This document shows positions 7,373 through 14,617 of a stretch of 16,683 bases of DNA, one piece after another. The DNA lies in NCBI GenBank assembly GCA_002390825.1, contig DGQR01000269.1, forward strand, positions 1 to 16,683, read 5' to 3'. The stretch comes from Rhodoferax sp. UBA4409. Lineage in GTDB: Bacteria > Pseudomonadota > Gammaproteobacteria > Burkholderiales > Burkholderiaceae_C. Positions within the stretch are counted from its first letter, which is position 1, and the number at the start of each line of letters is the position of its first letter. The notes beneath the pieces are model-generated. The model saw only the letters and a program-made list of their open reading frames with translations, made no database searches and had not been told where the DNA came from. The position numbers and the translations under genes were made by a program.

Positions 7373-7412
7373 CGTCAGCTTTTATGTAACTACTAAACGT
7401 ACCACTTGTCTT

Positions 7413-8879
7413 ATGAGCTTTGATTTAGTCATGTTCGGCGGCACCGGCGATTTGGCCTGGCGCAAACTCATGCCCGCATTGTTTCAAGCGTTCCGCCACG
7501 GCACCTTGCCGGAGGGTGGACGCATTATCGGGGTTGGCCGTGATGACCTGAGCCATGACCAATACCGGGCGCTCATTCAATCGCGCTTCGAAAAGGTGGA
7601 GCTGGCCAAGCGCCCGAGTGCCGAGGAATTTGCGCGGTTTGCTGCAATCCTCGAATTCGTGCGCATGGACCTGTCCAAGTCCGAAGACTATGCGCGCCTG
7701 GCTGAAACGCTAAACAACCGCAATGCCGATAGCGTGGTGATGTATGTCGCCACCGCCCCCAGCTTGTTCACCAATGTGTGCGAACAGTTGGCCGCTAGCG
7801 GGCTCAACACGCCCAAAACGCGCGTGGTGCTGGAAAAGCCGCTGGGGCATGACCTGGCATCCAACCGCGCCATCAACGCCACGGTGCGCCGCTTCTTTGC
7901 CGAAGAACAGGTCTACCGCATCGACCACTATTTGGGCAAGCCTTCAGTGCAAAACCTGTTTGCGATGCGCTTTGGCAATGCACTGTTCGAGCCACTCTGG
8001 CGCCGCGAGCATATTGCCAACATTCAGATCACTATCGCCGAAGATTTGGGCGTCGAGAGCCGTGGCGCGTTTTACGAGACCACAGGCGCACTGCGCGACA
8101 TGGTGCAAAACCATGCGCTGCAACTGCTGTGTGCCATTGCCATGGAGCCACCCATCAACGCCGGGGCGGACGCCATTCGCGACGAGAAACTCAAGGTTCT
8201 GCGCTCCCTCAAGCCCTGGACCGCTGAAACGCTCAAGCAAGACGTGGTGCGCGGGCAGTACTCCGCTGGCACCAGCGGCGGCGTGAAGGTGCCGGGCTAC
8301 CGCGAAGAGACAGGCGTGAGCCCACAAAGCAACACCGAGACCTTTGTGGCTCTGCGCACGGAGATCGCCAATTGGCGCTGGGCGGGCGTGCCTTTTTACA
8401 TCCGCACCGGCAAACGCTTGTCGGGGCGCGACGCACGCATTGTGATCAACTTCCGCCCTACTCCGCACGCCATCTTCAACTCCAACGAAGGCGTGGGCAA
8501 CCGTTTGGTAATCAACCTGCAACCCAAAGACGGTTTGGAATTGCACTTGCTGGCCCAAGGCCAGGAAAATCGCCAGTCCCGGAGCAGTACGTCACAAACA
8601 CTGGCACCGGTGCAGCTCGACCTGGATTTCGACAAGCGCTTCGGCTCGGAGCGCGTGGGGGCCTACGAGCGCCTGCTGCTTGACGTGATCGACGGTCGCC
8701 TGAACCTCTTTGTGCGCAGCGATGAGCAAGAAGAGGCCTGGCGCTGGGTCGAGCCCATGCTGGAGCACTGGACTGCAGACACCACAGGCCCGCGTTTGTA
8801 TGCGGCCGGCACCTGGGGCCCCAGCGCATCCAGCGCCATGATTGCTCGCGACGGCTTCTGCTGGAGCGAAGAAAGCTAA
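7413..8879 (+). CDS. zwf: Glucose-6-phosphate 1-dehydrogenase
   Basis: Oxidises glucose-6-phosphate to 6-phosphogluconolactone with NAD(P)+, the entry step of the oxidative pentose phosphate and Entner-Doudoroff routes; cytosolic. It has 488 residues, normal for the family. Landmarks: N-terminal dinucleotide loop FGGTGDLAWRKL (8-19); EKPLGHD (141-147); the catalytic signature RIDHYLGK (169-176) with His172; and QNH with His234, equivalent to the general-base His of the L. mesenteroides enzyme. The substrate-contact RTGKRL lies at 331-336. The first Gly-rich residues read GGTGD rather than the more usual GASGD, a mild variant. The ATG at 7413 places the dinucleotide fold correctly; there is no clear Shine-Dalgarno. 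First gene of zwf-hexR, six bases before hexR. Confidence 0.97.
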   Translation: MSFDLVMFGGTGDLAWRKLMPALFQAFRHGTLPEGGRIIGVGRDDLSHDQYRALIQSRFEKVELAKRPSAEEFARFAAILEFVRMDLSKSEDYARLAETLNNRNADSVVMYVATAPSLFTNVCEQLAASGLNTPKTRVVLEKPLGHDLASNRAINATVRRFFAEEQVYRIDHYLGKPSVQNLFAMRFGNALFEPLWRREHIANIQITIAEDLGVESRGAFYETTGALRDMVQNHALQLLCAIAMEPPINAGADAIRDEKLKVLRSLKPWTAETLKQDVVRGQYSAGTSGGVKVPGYREETGVSPQSNTETFVALRTEIANWRWAGVPFYIRTGKRLSGRDARIVINFRPTPHAIFNSNEGVGNRLVINLQPKDGLELHLLAQGQENRQSRSSTSQTLAPVQLDLDFDKRFGSERVGAYERLLLDVIDGRLNLFVRSDEQEEAWRWVEPMLEHWTADTTGPRLYAAGTWGPSASSAMIARDGFCWSEES

Positions 8880-8885
8880 AAGACT

Positions 8886-9734
8886 ATGTTGGACCGCATC
8901 AAAGCCTCACTGCCCTCGTTGGCACCTGCCGAACAGCGGGTGGGCAAGCTCTGCCTCGCTGACCCCCGCGCTTTTGCCAAGCTGCCTGTCAGCGAATTGG
9001 CGGACCGTGCCCACGTCAGCAAACCCACGGTAGTGCGCTTTTGCCGCAGTGTGGGCTATGACGGGCTGTCCGACTTCAAGCTCAAACTCGCAGGCACCGT
9101 GAACGAAGGCGTACCCTTCATTCACCGCAGCGTGGATGCCGACGACAAGACAGGCGACGTCATGGTGAAGGTCATTGACAACACCGTGGCCGCCTTTTTG
9201 CGCTACCGCAACGACGCTTCGACCATGGCGATAGAAAAAGCCGTGGTAGCGCTAGTCGACGCTTATAACGCCGGCCGGCAGATTCAGTTCTTCGGGGTAG
9301 GTAATTCGGGCATCGTGGCCCAAGATGCCCAACACAAGTTCTTTCGTTTGGGCATCAATACCACCGCCTATAGCGATGGACACATGCAAGTCATGAGTGC
9401 GTCGATCTTGGGCGCGGGTGATTGTGTGGTGGTCATTAGCAACTCAGGCCGAACCCGTGACCTGATGGATGCTTGCGATATTGCCCGCAAGAACGGAGCG
9501 ACTACGATCGTTATCACCGCCAGCGGATCCCCACTGGCCAGTGCAGGCCACATCCATCTGAGTGCAGACCACCCCGAAGGTTTCGACCGCTACAGCCCCA
9601 TGGTCTCGCGGCTCTTGCACCTGATGATCATTGATATCTTGGCCACCTGCGTTGCCCTGCGCATAGGCGGTGGAAAGCTTCAACCCTTGCTCAGCGAGAT
9701 GAAGCACAACCTGCGGAACAAGCGCTACGCTTGA
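8886..9734 (+). CDS. hexR: RpiR-family transcriptional regulator, HexR type
   Basis: Predicted repressor of central sugar catabolism, 282 residues. The N-terminal HTH_6 domain occupies about residues 1-77, with the helix-turn-helix around 36-57 (ELADRAHVSKPTVVRFCRSVG). A SIS sugar-phosphate-binding domain spans about 125-255, with FFGVGNSG (135-142) and the SNSGRTRD loop (185-192). HexR proteins bind 2-keto-3-deoxy-6-phosphogluconate through SIS and then release DNA; the same is expected here from family and from co-transcription with zwf. The ATG is six bases after the zwf stop with only a weak ribosome site, suggesting translational coupling. The likely operator is 7352-7366 in the zwf/tal intergenic region, which makes the gene autoregulated. 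A strong terminator follows. Other RpiR members sense different sugar phosphates, but the zwf linkage favours HexR. Confidence 0.88.
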   Translation: MLDRIKASLPSLAPAEQRVGKLCLADPRAFAKLPVSELADRAHVSKPTVVRFCRSVGYDGLSDFKLKLAGTVNEGVPFIHRSVDADDKTGDVMVKVIDNTVAAFLRYRNDASTMAIEKAVVALVDAYNAGRQIQFFGVGNSGIVAQDAQHKFFRLGINTTAYSDGHMQVMSASILGAGDCVVVISNSGRTRDLMDACDIARKNGATTIVITASGSPLASAGHIHLSADHPEGFDRYSPMVSRLLHLMIIDILATCVALRIGGGKLQPLLSEMKHNLRNKRYA

Positions 9735-9755
9735 TTTCTGAAACACCCCAAAAAT

Positions 9756-9790
9756 AAAAAACCCCACAGCCTACGCTGCGGGGTTTTTTT
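9756..9790. terminator. Bidirectional terminator between hexR and porin 1
   Basis: Arms AAAAAACCCCACAGC (9756-9770) and GCTGCGGGGTTTTTT (9775-9789) pair around a CTAC loop with one A·C mismatch and are followed by one more T. The A-run on the left arm becomes a T-run on the minus strand, so it can end both hexR and the convergent porin gene (stop at 9825). Confidence 0.9.
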
Positions 9791-9803
9791 GTTTAAGCAA
9801 CTA

Positions 9804-9817
9804 CTGGCCTAAGCCAG
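9804..9817 (-). repeat. Small 3' hairpin repeat after porin 1 (copy 1)
   Basis: CTGGCCTAAGCCAG, stem CTGGC/GCCAG with a 4-base loop, just downstream of the porin 1 stop codon. The identical 14-mer lies after the stop of porin 2 (11165-11178), so it is part of the duplicated porin 3' end. Confidence 0.5.
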
Positions 9818-9824
9818 CAAGGGC

Positions 9825-10889
9825 TTAGAAGGAGTGCGACAACAACAGGTTGGTTTCGTTGTTGCGCTTTGCACCGGCGTAAGGCAGCCAGTCAGCGTAA
9901 GTGGCGATCAGGCTGGTACGCTTGCTCAGGTCATACTTGGCAGACAGACCATAACCGTTGCGAGTTTGATCCAAACCGCCCTTTGGAACAACTCCTGCTG
10001 TAGTGGGTTGTGCAGCAAATCCATCAGCAGTTTCTGTGGCGTAATTCGCACCCAAGGTCAAAGCACCGATCGGCACTGCGGCCGAAATAGCCGCAGAGTT
10101 CAGGGTACCGCCCGACATGGTAGTCAAAGTGCTGTAGGCGCCGCCCACCAAGAAAGAGCCAAAGTTGTACTTGGCACCCGCGCGAAGCACGTCGCGGTAA
10201 GAGGTGTTGGCATTTGCGGTACGGTTGTCATAGCTCAAGAAGTTGAGGTTGGCAACCAAAGCGCCGGTCATGTAAGTGCCGGACACGCTGGTCAAGCGCT
10301 GGCCGACTTGGCCTTGCGCACCTGCAGCGCCTTGGCCCAGTCCCAATCCAGCCGTTGGTGCCACACCATTGGCAGAACCTTGTTCTTGGTGAGAAATGCT
10401 CACGATTACAGGACCCAGCTTGGTGTCAAAACCGATGGCATCTTTCAAAGAGCGCGCAGGGAATACCTTGTTATCCATGCCGACACCGCCTACACCGAAC
10501 GAACCAGACAGGTAGTCGGCTGGCTTATAGGCTTGCAAAGTAATGCGCCCAACGCTCGTTGTGAGCTTCAAAGAAGAGTCACCGCCAGTAGCAGTTCCGC
10601 GGGTGAAGCCGTCGAGAGACATTTCTGCCGCCACGTTCATGCCGCCACCCAAGTCTTCCTTCGCAGTGAAGGTGACCAAAGAGGTGTCAACGCCCAAGCC
10701 AGATGCTTCACCGTTCGCGTTACCACCGTTACCACCAGCAACTGCTTGGGTGAAGGCTTGCGCCGGAGTTGCGGTAGGGGAAGTCGTGCTGGACTTGTAG
10801 CCGATGGTGTAGTTGCCGGTGATGGTCACTTGCGCCATTGAAGCGCCAGACACTGCCATAACAGCCAATGCGATGAGGGTTTTTTTCAT
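9825..10889 (-). CDS. Gram-negative porin (Porin_4/Omp32-like), porin 1
   Basis: Outer-membrane trimeric beta-barrel porin precursor, 354 residues. The signal peptide MKKTLIALAVMAVSGASMA is cleaved before QVTITG (after Ala19). The mature protein begins with the family's first strand and ends in LLLSHSF, with the C-terminal Phe used by the BAM complex. It contains GLGVDTSLVTFTAKEDLGGGMNVAAEMSLDGF-type strand repeats, shown here in part: AEMSLDGF and SVGRITL. It is paralogous to porin 2 downstream (13 of the first 19 residues plus the KRTSL near the end are shared), but about 41 residues longer. The extra length includes a Gly/Asn/Ala-rich stretch near residues 43-62 and a Gly/Gln/Ala-rich one near 180-195, both in likely surface loops. 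The start at 10887-10889 is fixed by the signal peptide. Likely has its own promoter and leader hairpin (10955-11011). Substrate unknown; Omp32-type porins are anion selective. Confidence 0.93.
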   Translation of the reverse strand: MKKTLIALAVMAVSGASMAQVTITGNYTIGYKSSTTSPTATPAQAFTQAVAGGNGGNANGEASGLGVDTSLVTFTAKEDLGGGMNVAAEMSLDGFTRGTATGGDSSLKLTTSVGRITLQAYKPADYLSGSFGVGGVGMDNKVFPARSLKDAIGFDTKLGPVIVSISHQEQGSANGVAPTAGLGLGQGAAGAQGQVGQRLTSVSGTYMTGALVANLNFLSYDNRTANANTSYRDVLRAGAKYNFGSFLVGGAYSTLTTMSGGTLNSAAISAAVPIGALTLGANYATETADGFAAQPTTAGVVPKGGLDQTRNGYGLSAKYDLSKRTSLIATYADWLPYAGAKRNNETNLLLSHSF

Positions 10890-10954
10890 ATTACTTGTCT
10901 CTTCAGTCTAAGTTTGAGGATCGCCGGATAGTGCTGGGCACCCCTCCAACGCTT

Positions 10955-10978
10955 CTTACTTCTTTAGCAAGAAGTAAG
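10955..10978 (-). other. 5' leader stem-loop of porin 1 mRNA
   Basis: A perfect 10-bp stem CTTACTTCTT/AAGAAGTAAG with a 4-base loop, 66-89 bases upstream of the porin 1 ATG. It begins 4-5 bases after the predicted -10 element, so it would sit at the very 5' end of the transcript. No T-run follows on the minus strand, so it is not a terminator. Porin 2 has a comparable hairpin in the same position. Confidence 0.6.
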
Positions 10979-10982
10979 TTCT

Positions 10983-11011
10983 ATTGAAACAAAAATTTGC
11001 AGTTCAGTCAG
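10983..11011 (-). promoter_or_regulatory. Predicted promoter of porin 1
   Basis: On the minus strand CTGACT (11011-11006, 4/6) and TTCAAT (10988-10983) with a 17-base spacer. Individually weak, but the CAATAG at its -10 end recurs at the same place upstream of porin 2, just ahead of the leader hairpin. An alternative pair, TTGAAA-N17-TATTTT, lies at 11054-11026. Confidence 0.4.
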
Positions 11012-11115
11012 CAAACACATCAAGAAAAATAAAGAGCGACCGTTCGTTTTTCAAGATTTGTTGTATTAGCACCAAGACATCAAATTTTTTCACCATACAG
11101 AAATCGCCACCCATG

Positions 11116-11148
11116 AAAAAACCCTGCGAACTTTCGCTCGCAGGGTTT
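11116..11148 (-). terminator. Rho-independent terminator of porin 2
   Basis: Minus-strand stem AAACCCTGCGA (11148-11138) / TCGCAGGGTTT (11129-11119), 11 bp perfect with an 8-base loop, ending in TTTTTT. It lies 38 bases beyond the porin 2 stop and separates the two porin transcription units. Confidence 0.88.
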
Positions 11149-11163
11149 ATTTGCTAACTAACA

Positions 11164-11179
11164 GCTGGCCTAAGCCAGC
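11164..11179 (-). repeat. Small 3' hairpin repeat after porin 2 (copy 2)
   Basis: GCTGGCCTAAGCCAGC forms a 6-bp perfect stem with a 4-base loop directly after the porin 2 stop codon. Its inner 14 bases are identical to 9804-9817 after porin 1. Confidence 0.5.
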
Positions 11180-11185
11180 GTTAAA

Positions 11186-12127
11186 TTAGAAAGTGTGGGA
11201 AACCAACAGTTCTGTCAGGTTAGCGCGCTGTGTGCCGCCCTCATCCCAGTTTGTGTAGGCGCCAACCAAGGAAGTGCGCTTGCTCAGAGCGTACACAGCC
11301 TTCAGACCGTAGCCAGACTTGGTGATGTCGTTAGCAGCGGTGCCGGAATCATCACGCTTGGAAGAACCCAGATCGAAGCCCAGTGTCAAAGCGCCCAAAG
11401 GAGCTGTCACAGCCAAGATGGACTCGGTTGTAGTGCCCTTGTTACGCTGAACTTGAACAACACCTGCGCCCAATGTGAAAGCGCCGAAGTTGTAGGAACC
11501 CTTAGCGCGAACGCGTGTCTTGGCGTTGTTAGGAGCTGCAGCTTCTGTGGACTGGTTGTCCCAAGAAGTCAAAGCAGCTGTAGCAGCCAAAGGACCTGCT
11601 GCGTAAGAAACAGACAGGCTGTTGCTACGCTGGTCGTTGTTGGAAGCAGAACCAACGCCCAAACCTTGCTGGCTGGTGTTTTCAGTGTGGGACAGACCGA
11701 AAGTCAGACCACCGAACGAAGGCGATGTGTAAGCAACAGAGTCGTTCACAGTGCGTGCACCGTACACTTTGCCGTCCAAACCAGCGATACCGCCGATAAC
11801 TGTGGACAGGTAGTCAGCGCCCTTGTCGTTAGCCAACTTGATGCGACCGAAACCGCCGGTCAATGTCAAAGCATTGTCACCGCCAGTGGCTGTACCACGT
11901 GCGAAACCGTCCAAAGACATTTCAGCAGCAGCCTTCAAGCCACCACCCAAGTCTTCAGAAGCAGCGAACTTCACGAAGGAAGTGTCCACGCCCAGACCGG
12001 ACTTCTCAACACCGGTAGAGGAGTTGGAAGTGTTCCAGCCGTAAGCGTATTCGCCGGTGATGGAAACTTGTGCGAAAGAAGCGCCGGAAGCAGCCAGAAC
12101 GGCCAAAGCGATCAAAGTCTTTTTCAT
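11186..12127 (-). CDS. Gram-negative porin (Porin_4/Omp32-like), porin 2
   Basis: Outer-membrane beta-barrel porin precursor, 313 residues. Signal peptide MKKTLIALAVLAASGASFA, cleaved before QVSITGEYAYGW. The barrel ends in LLVSHTF with the terminal Phe. Shared with porin 1: SGLGVDTS, EDLGGG, AAEMSLDGFARGTATGGD and SKRTSLVGAY. The frame stays open to an ATG at 12187, but the start is 12125-12127. That ATG begins the signal peptide directly and has GGAG (12136-12139) eight bases upstream, whereas the longer form would add 20 residues before the signal and run into the leader hairpin. Codon choice is narrow, suggesting high expression, more so than porin 1. It has its own promoter (12213-12241), leader hairpin and terminator, so the two porins are separate units from a local duplication. 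Substrate is not visible in the sequence. Confidence 0.95.
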   Translation of the reverse strand: MKKTLIALAVLAASGASFAQVSITGEYAYGWNTSNSSTGVEKSGLGVDTSFVKFAASEDLGGGLKAAAEMSLDGFARGTATGGDNALTLTGGFGRIKLANDKGADYLSTVIGGIAGLDGKVYGARTVNDSVAYTSPSFGGLTFGLSHTENTSQQGLGVGSASNNDQRSNSLSVSYAAGPLAATAALTSWDNQSTEAAAPNNAKTRVRAKGSYNFGAFTLGAGVVQVQRNKGTTTESILAVTAPLGALTLGFDLGSSKRDDSGTAANDITKSGYGLKAVYALSKRTSLVGAYTNWDEGGTQRANLTELLVSHTF

Positions 12128-12183
12128 TAGAAATACTCCAAGGTTAAACATAGAGCTCCGGACCGATTGTTCGGAACCCCGGG

Positions 12184-12208
12184 CCAACCTCCTTGTTCAG
12201 GAAGTTGG
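12184..12208 (-). other. 5' leader stem-loop of porin 2 mRNA
   Basis: Minus-strand CCAACTTCCT (12208-12199) pairs with AGGAGGTTGG (12193-12184) over a 5-base loop: 10 bp with a single mismatch. It lies 57-81 bases upstream of the porin 2 ATG and begins 4-5 bases after the predicted -10 element, the same arrangement as porin 1. Confidence 0.6.
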
Positions 12209-12212
12209 GGCT

Positions 12213-12241
12213 ATTGCACCAGACCGATTCGGCTTTGGCAA
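12213..12241 (-). promoter_or_regulatory. Predicted promoter of porin 2
   Basis: On the minus strand TTGCCA (12241-12236, 5/6 to TTGACA) and TGCAAT (12218-12213, 4/6) with a 17-base spacer. The following AG gives the same CAATAG start region as porin 1. Expected leader is about 80 bases. Confidence 0.5.
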
Positions 12242-12380
12242 AGAAAAGCGATAAAAAGGGTGGGTTCCTTGGGGTTACCGTTGTTGACTTGCAACAGGGC
12301 CTTTAACCAGCGTCAAGTGCGATTTTTCACACTCCCTATAGACTTTCGCTTTGATTTGACGCGAAAACTCGAGCATTTGT

Positions 12381-12998
12381 ATGGATTCCCTTTTAAACGC
12401 CGCCGATACCGCCCTGCGCACCCTGTTCGCTACCCCACACGCTTCGCAGGCATCTCCCACCTCGCCTGACTCTAAAACAGAGTTGAGCGACGCTGACAGA
12501 AAGAAGTCTGCGGGTCTGATGCGGGTGAATCATGTGGGAGAAGTCTGCGCGCAGGCCCTTTACACCGCACAAGCGCTGACAACCCCTAACAAAAGCTTGC
12601 GTGAGCACTTCACCAAGGCCTGCATTGAAGAAACCGATCATTTGGCGTGGACCGCGCAGCGCCTGGATGCCTTGGGTTCACGTCCGTCCTTGTTAAATCC
12701 CCTCTGGTACGCAGGTGCCTTTGGTTTGGGGCTGCTGGCGGGGCGTATGGGCGACAAATTGAGTTTGGGCTTTGTGGTCGAAACGGAGCGACAAGTCGGC
12801 GCACACCTTGAGGGCCACCTATCGACGTTACCGGAGGGCGACCACGAATCCAGGGCCATCGTGGCGCAAATGCAGCGTGACGAGCTACGCCATGCCGATG
12901 ACGCAACCGCTGCCGGAGCTGCGGAGCTGCCGCGCCCTGTGAAAGAACTTATGCGCGCCGCCGCCAAAGTCATGACCACGGTGGCAGAACGCATTTGA
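12381..12998 (+). CDS. coq7: 2-polyprenyl-3-methyl-6-methoxy-1,4-benzoquinone monooxygenase (demethoxyubiquinone hydroxylase)
   Basis: Membrane-associated di-iron monooxygenase that hydroxylates demethoxyubiquinol late in ubiquinone biosynthesis, taking the place of UbiF in many proteobacteria. It has 205 residues, normal for bacterial Coq7. The ferritin-like iron ligands are all visible: Glu54 in NHVGEV; Glu84 and His87 in EETDH; Glu134 or Glu136 in VVETERQ; and Glu168 and His171 in RDELRH. The hydrophobic segment around 106-122 (NPLWYAGAFGLGLLAG) is the interfacial membrane-binding helix. The ATG at 12381 gives the usual MD-LL-AAD-ALRTLFA beginning; the Shine-Dalgarno is weak. A single-gene unit, divergent from porin 2 and convergent with pelA at a 9-bp distance. 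I find no convincing promoter; TATAGA at 12337-12342 could be a -10 but has no good -35. Confidence 0.93.
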   Translation: MDSLLNAADTALRTLFATPHASQASPTSPDSKTELSDADRKKSAGLMRVNHVGEVCAQALYTAQALTTPNKSLREHFTKACIEETDHLAWTAQRLDALGSRPSLLNPLWYAGAFGLGLLAGRMGDKLSLGFVVETERQVGAHLEGHLSTLPEGDHESRAIVAQMQRDELRHADDATAAGAAELPRPVKELMRAAAKVMTTVAERI

Positions 12999-13007
12999 TC
13001 AATGGCT

Positions 13008-14570
13008 CTAGCGGGCAGCCACTTTGTTACGGGCCAACCAAGCCGGGTACTCTTTAGTGAGTAGTTCGGTTGCAGCGCTGGTGTACCAGTTGTACTTCAC
13101 CCGGCGCTCGTAACTCACATCGGCATACGCCGCTTTCTTGACACCGTCTCGAGATGTGAACAGCGGGCGCCCGGACTCGAGGTCATAAAAGCGCGCCCAG
13201 AGGGGCGGTGCGCTAGCGTCCGCCACCACGCGGCGGTCAAAACCGAACTCCAGCGTCTTGTCATTCACCTGGATTAGCTTGATACCTGAGACTTTGGCTG
13301 CATCAAACCATGCCATGCCACTCTGGATAGCGTCCACCACCCCAGAAGACGGCTGCGGCAATGACATCAAAAAGCGAAGCACGTTGACGCTCTCGTCCCC
13401 ACTGATAGAGGGCAACTCAAAGGCGCGCCCCATGGCAGGCTTCAGGGTCAACTCGTCGTACTGGGCAGCCCAGCCGGTTTTTTTGCCATCGATCCGGATT
13501 TGACTGGTCAGAATCAATTGCAGGCCTTTGTTATAAGCATCACGGGCCTTCGCGACTCGTGCGGCATCCACAAACGCCATCTCCGGCTTTCTTTCGGCTA
13601 CGTCCCGCAAAACTTCCAACACGTTGGCGATCGCGTCATCATTGAAAGTGATGCGCGCCTTGTAGCCTTGTGGTTGTGGCCAGAATTGTTGCCAGCCGCC
13701 ACTGGGGTGCTGTGCTGCTAATAGATAGTCCAAGCCCCGCAAGAAGGACTCTTGGTGGCTGGGCTTGCCGCTAGCCGCATGCACTTTGGCCAAAGCAACC
13801 AGCTGTTTGGTCGTGGAATCGTTGTCGATCGTGGATTTGCTGCGAAACCCGGACAGAGCCTCTTTGTTCACCGGCGTCAAAAGACTGACCGTCTTTTCCA
13901 GCTTAGGCCACCCGCCATCCGCATTTTGGTAACCCACAATGACATCAGCCATGCGGACGCCGTCTGCAGATCCGTAGAACCCCGCCTTTTGGGACAGCAG
14001 GGTCTCTTCAGTCACCGGACCACCCCGCGCAAAATCGGCCAGCTTGACCCCCGCGGGTAGGACAAAGGCACCGGTAAGCCGCTGGCGGGCTTTATCCCAC
14101 TTCACGAAGGCGCCCATGGCTTCCCACACGGAGCTCACGGGCACCCAGGCGCTTCCATTACGCTCTTCCACTGCAGCCTCGAGGATCACGGGGGCCCCAT
14201 TGACGGTGGCATTGCGTTGCCCGACGGACGCCAGCAAAGTCTTGTCTCCGAGGGTCAGCTGGACCCGCCCCTCAGCCACCGAGTAGCGGTATTGCCCACC
14301 CAGATACGGGACGATGTCGCCTAAGGGCGCCATCACCAGCGTGCCATTGCGCAACTCCGGCTGGGTATACAAGCCCTCTTCCAGCTCTTGATAAGCGCCA
14401 TCCACAGAGAAGTTGGGTTCGCCCATGATCAAGGCGACTGTCTTAAGCAGCTGCGGGGACCGCGCCGGAACAGCAGATGCCGCGGTGGGCATGACCGAGC
14501 TGCATGCCGTCAGGCTCGCTACGCCGATGAGCGCAGACGCTATAGAAACTACGCAAAAACTTCTGGACAT
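13008..14570 (-). CDS. pelA: Pectate lyase, PL10-like, outer-membrane lipoprotein with N-terminal Cu-amine-oxidase-N-like domain
   Basis: Predicted to cleave polygalacturonate by beta-elimination outside the inner membrane. 520 residues. A lipoprotein signal ends in the lipobox LTAC with Cys23; the next residues are Ser-Ser, which favours outer-membrane sorting. Residues about 75-170 (GTLVMAPLGDIVPYLGG to KWDKARQRLTGAF) look like the copper-amine-oxidase N-terminal-like domain common in surface enzymes. Residues about 190-515 match the PL10 fold: GYQNADGGWPK (213-223), STIDNDSTTKQL (246-257), TGWAAQYDELTLKP (365-378), GRAFELPSISGDES (381-394) with the likely catalytic Arg382, and WARFYD (458-463). 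Exact catalytic assignments need an alignment. The start is supported by GAGG (14579-14582) eight bases before the ATG. A palindromic operator-like site lies in its leader, suggesting induction. Monocistronic, with no other pectin genes in view. Confidence 0.85.
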   Translation of the reverse strand: MSRSFCVVSIASALIGVASLTACSSVMPTAASAVPARSPQLLKTVALIMGEPNFSVDGAYQELEEGLYTQPELRNGTLVMAPLGDIVPYLGGQYRYSVAEGRVQLTLGDKTLLASVGQRNATVNGAPVILEAAVEERNGSAWVPVSSVWEAMGAFVKWDKARQRLTGAFVLPAGVKLADFARGGPVTEETLLSQKAGFYGSADGVRMADVIVGYQNADGGWPKLEKTVSLLTPVNKEALSGFRSKSTIDNDSTTKQLVALAKVHAASGKPSHQESFLRGLDYLLAAQHPSGGWQQFWPQPQGYKARITFNDDAIANVLEVLRDVAERKPEMAFVDAARVAKARDAYNKGLQLILTSQIRIDGKKTGWAAQYDELTLKPAMGRAFELPSISGDESVNVLRFLMSLPQPSSGVVDAIQSGMAWFDAAKVSGIKLIQVNDKTLEFGFDRRVVADASAPPLWARFYDLESGRPLFTSRDGVKKAAYADVSYERRVKYNWYTSAATELLTKEYPAWLARNKVAAR

Positions 14571-14588
14571 CCCTCGGACCTCACGATA

Positions 14589-14603
14589 AGTCGTCAGACG
14601 ACT
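14589..14603. promoter_or_regulatory. Palindromic operator candidate upstream of pelA
   Basis: AGTCGTC-A-GACGACT is a perfect 7-bp inverted repeat around one base, with the GTC-N-GAC core typical of many GntR/FCD-family operators. It starts 14 bases downstream of the predicted -10, i.e. at about +8, where a bound regulator would block transcription. A related but imperfect element, AGTCATCAGACCTCT, lies at 14641-14655 over the -35. Confidence 0.45.
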
Positions 14604-14617
14604 ATTGAGAAAATCCG

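Noticed and set aside
11017..11094. Two TTGATGT elements (minus strand) upstream of porin 1 as OmpR-like sites
   Set aside because: Only seven bases match, they are 71 bases apart in AT-rich DNA, and no third site or spacing rule supports a regulator.
12128..12187. 20-residue N-terminal extension of porin 2 to an upstream ATG at 12187
   Set aside because: It would put 20 residues ahead of a complete signal peptide and start next to the leader hairpin; the ATG at 12127 has a good GGAG site and matches the porin 1 start.
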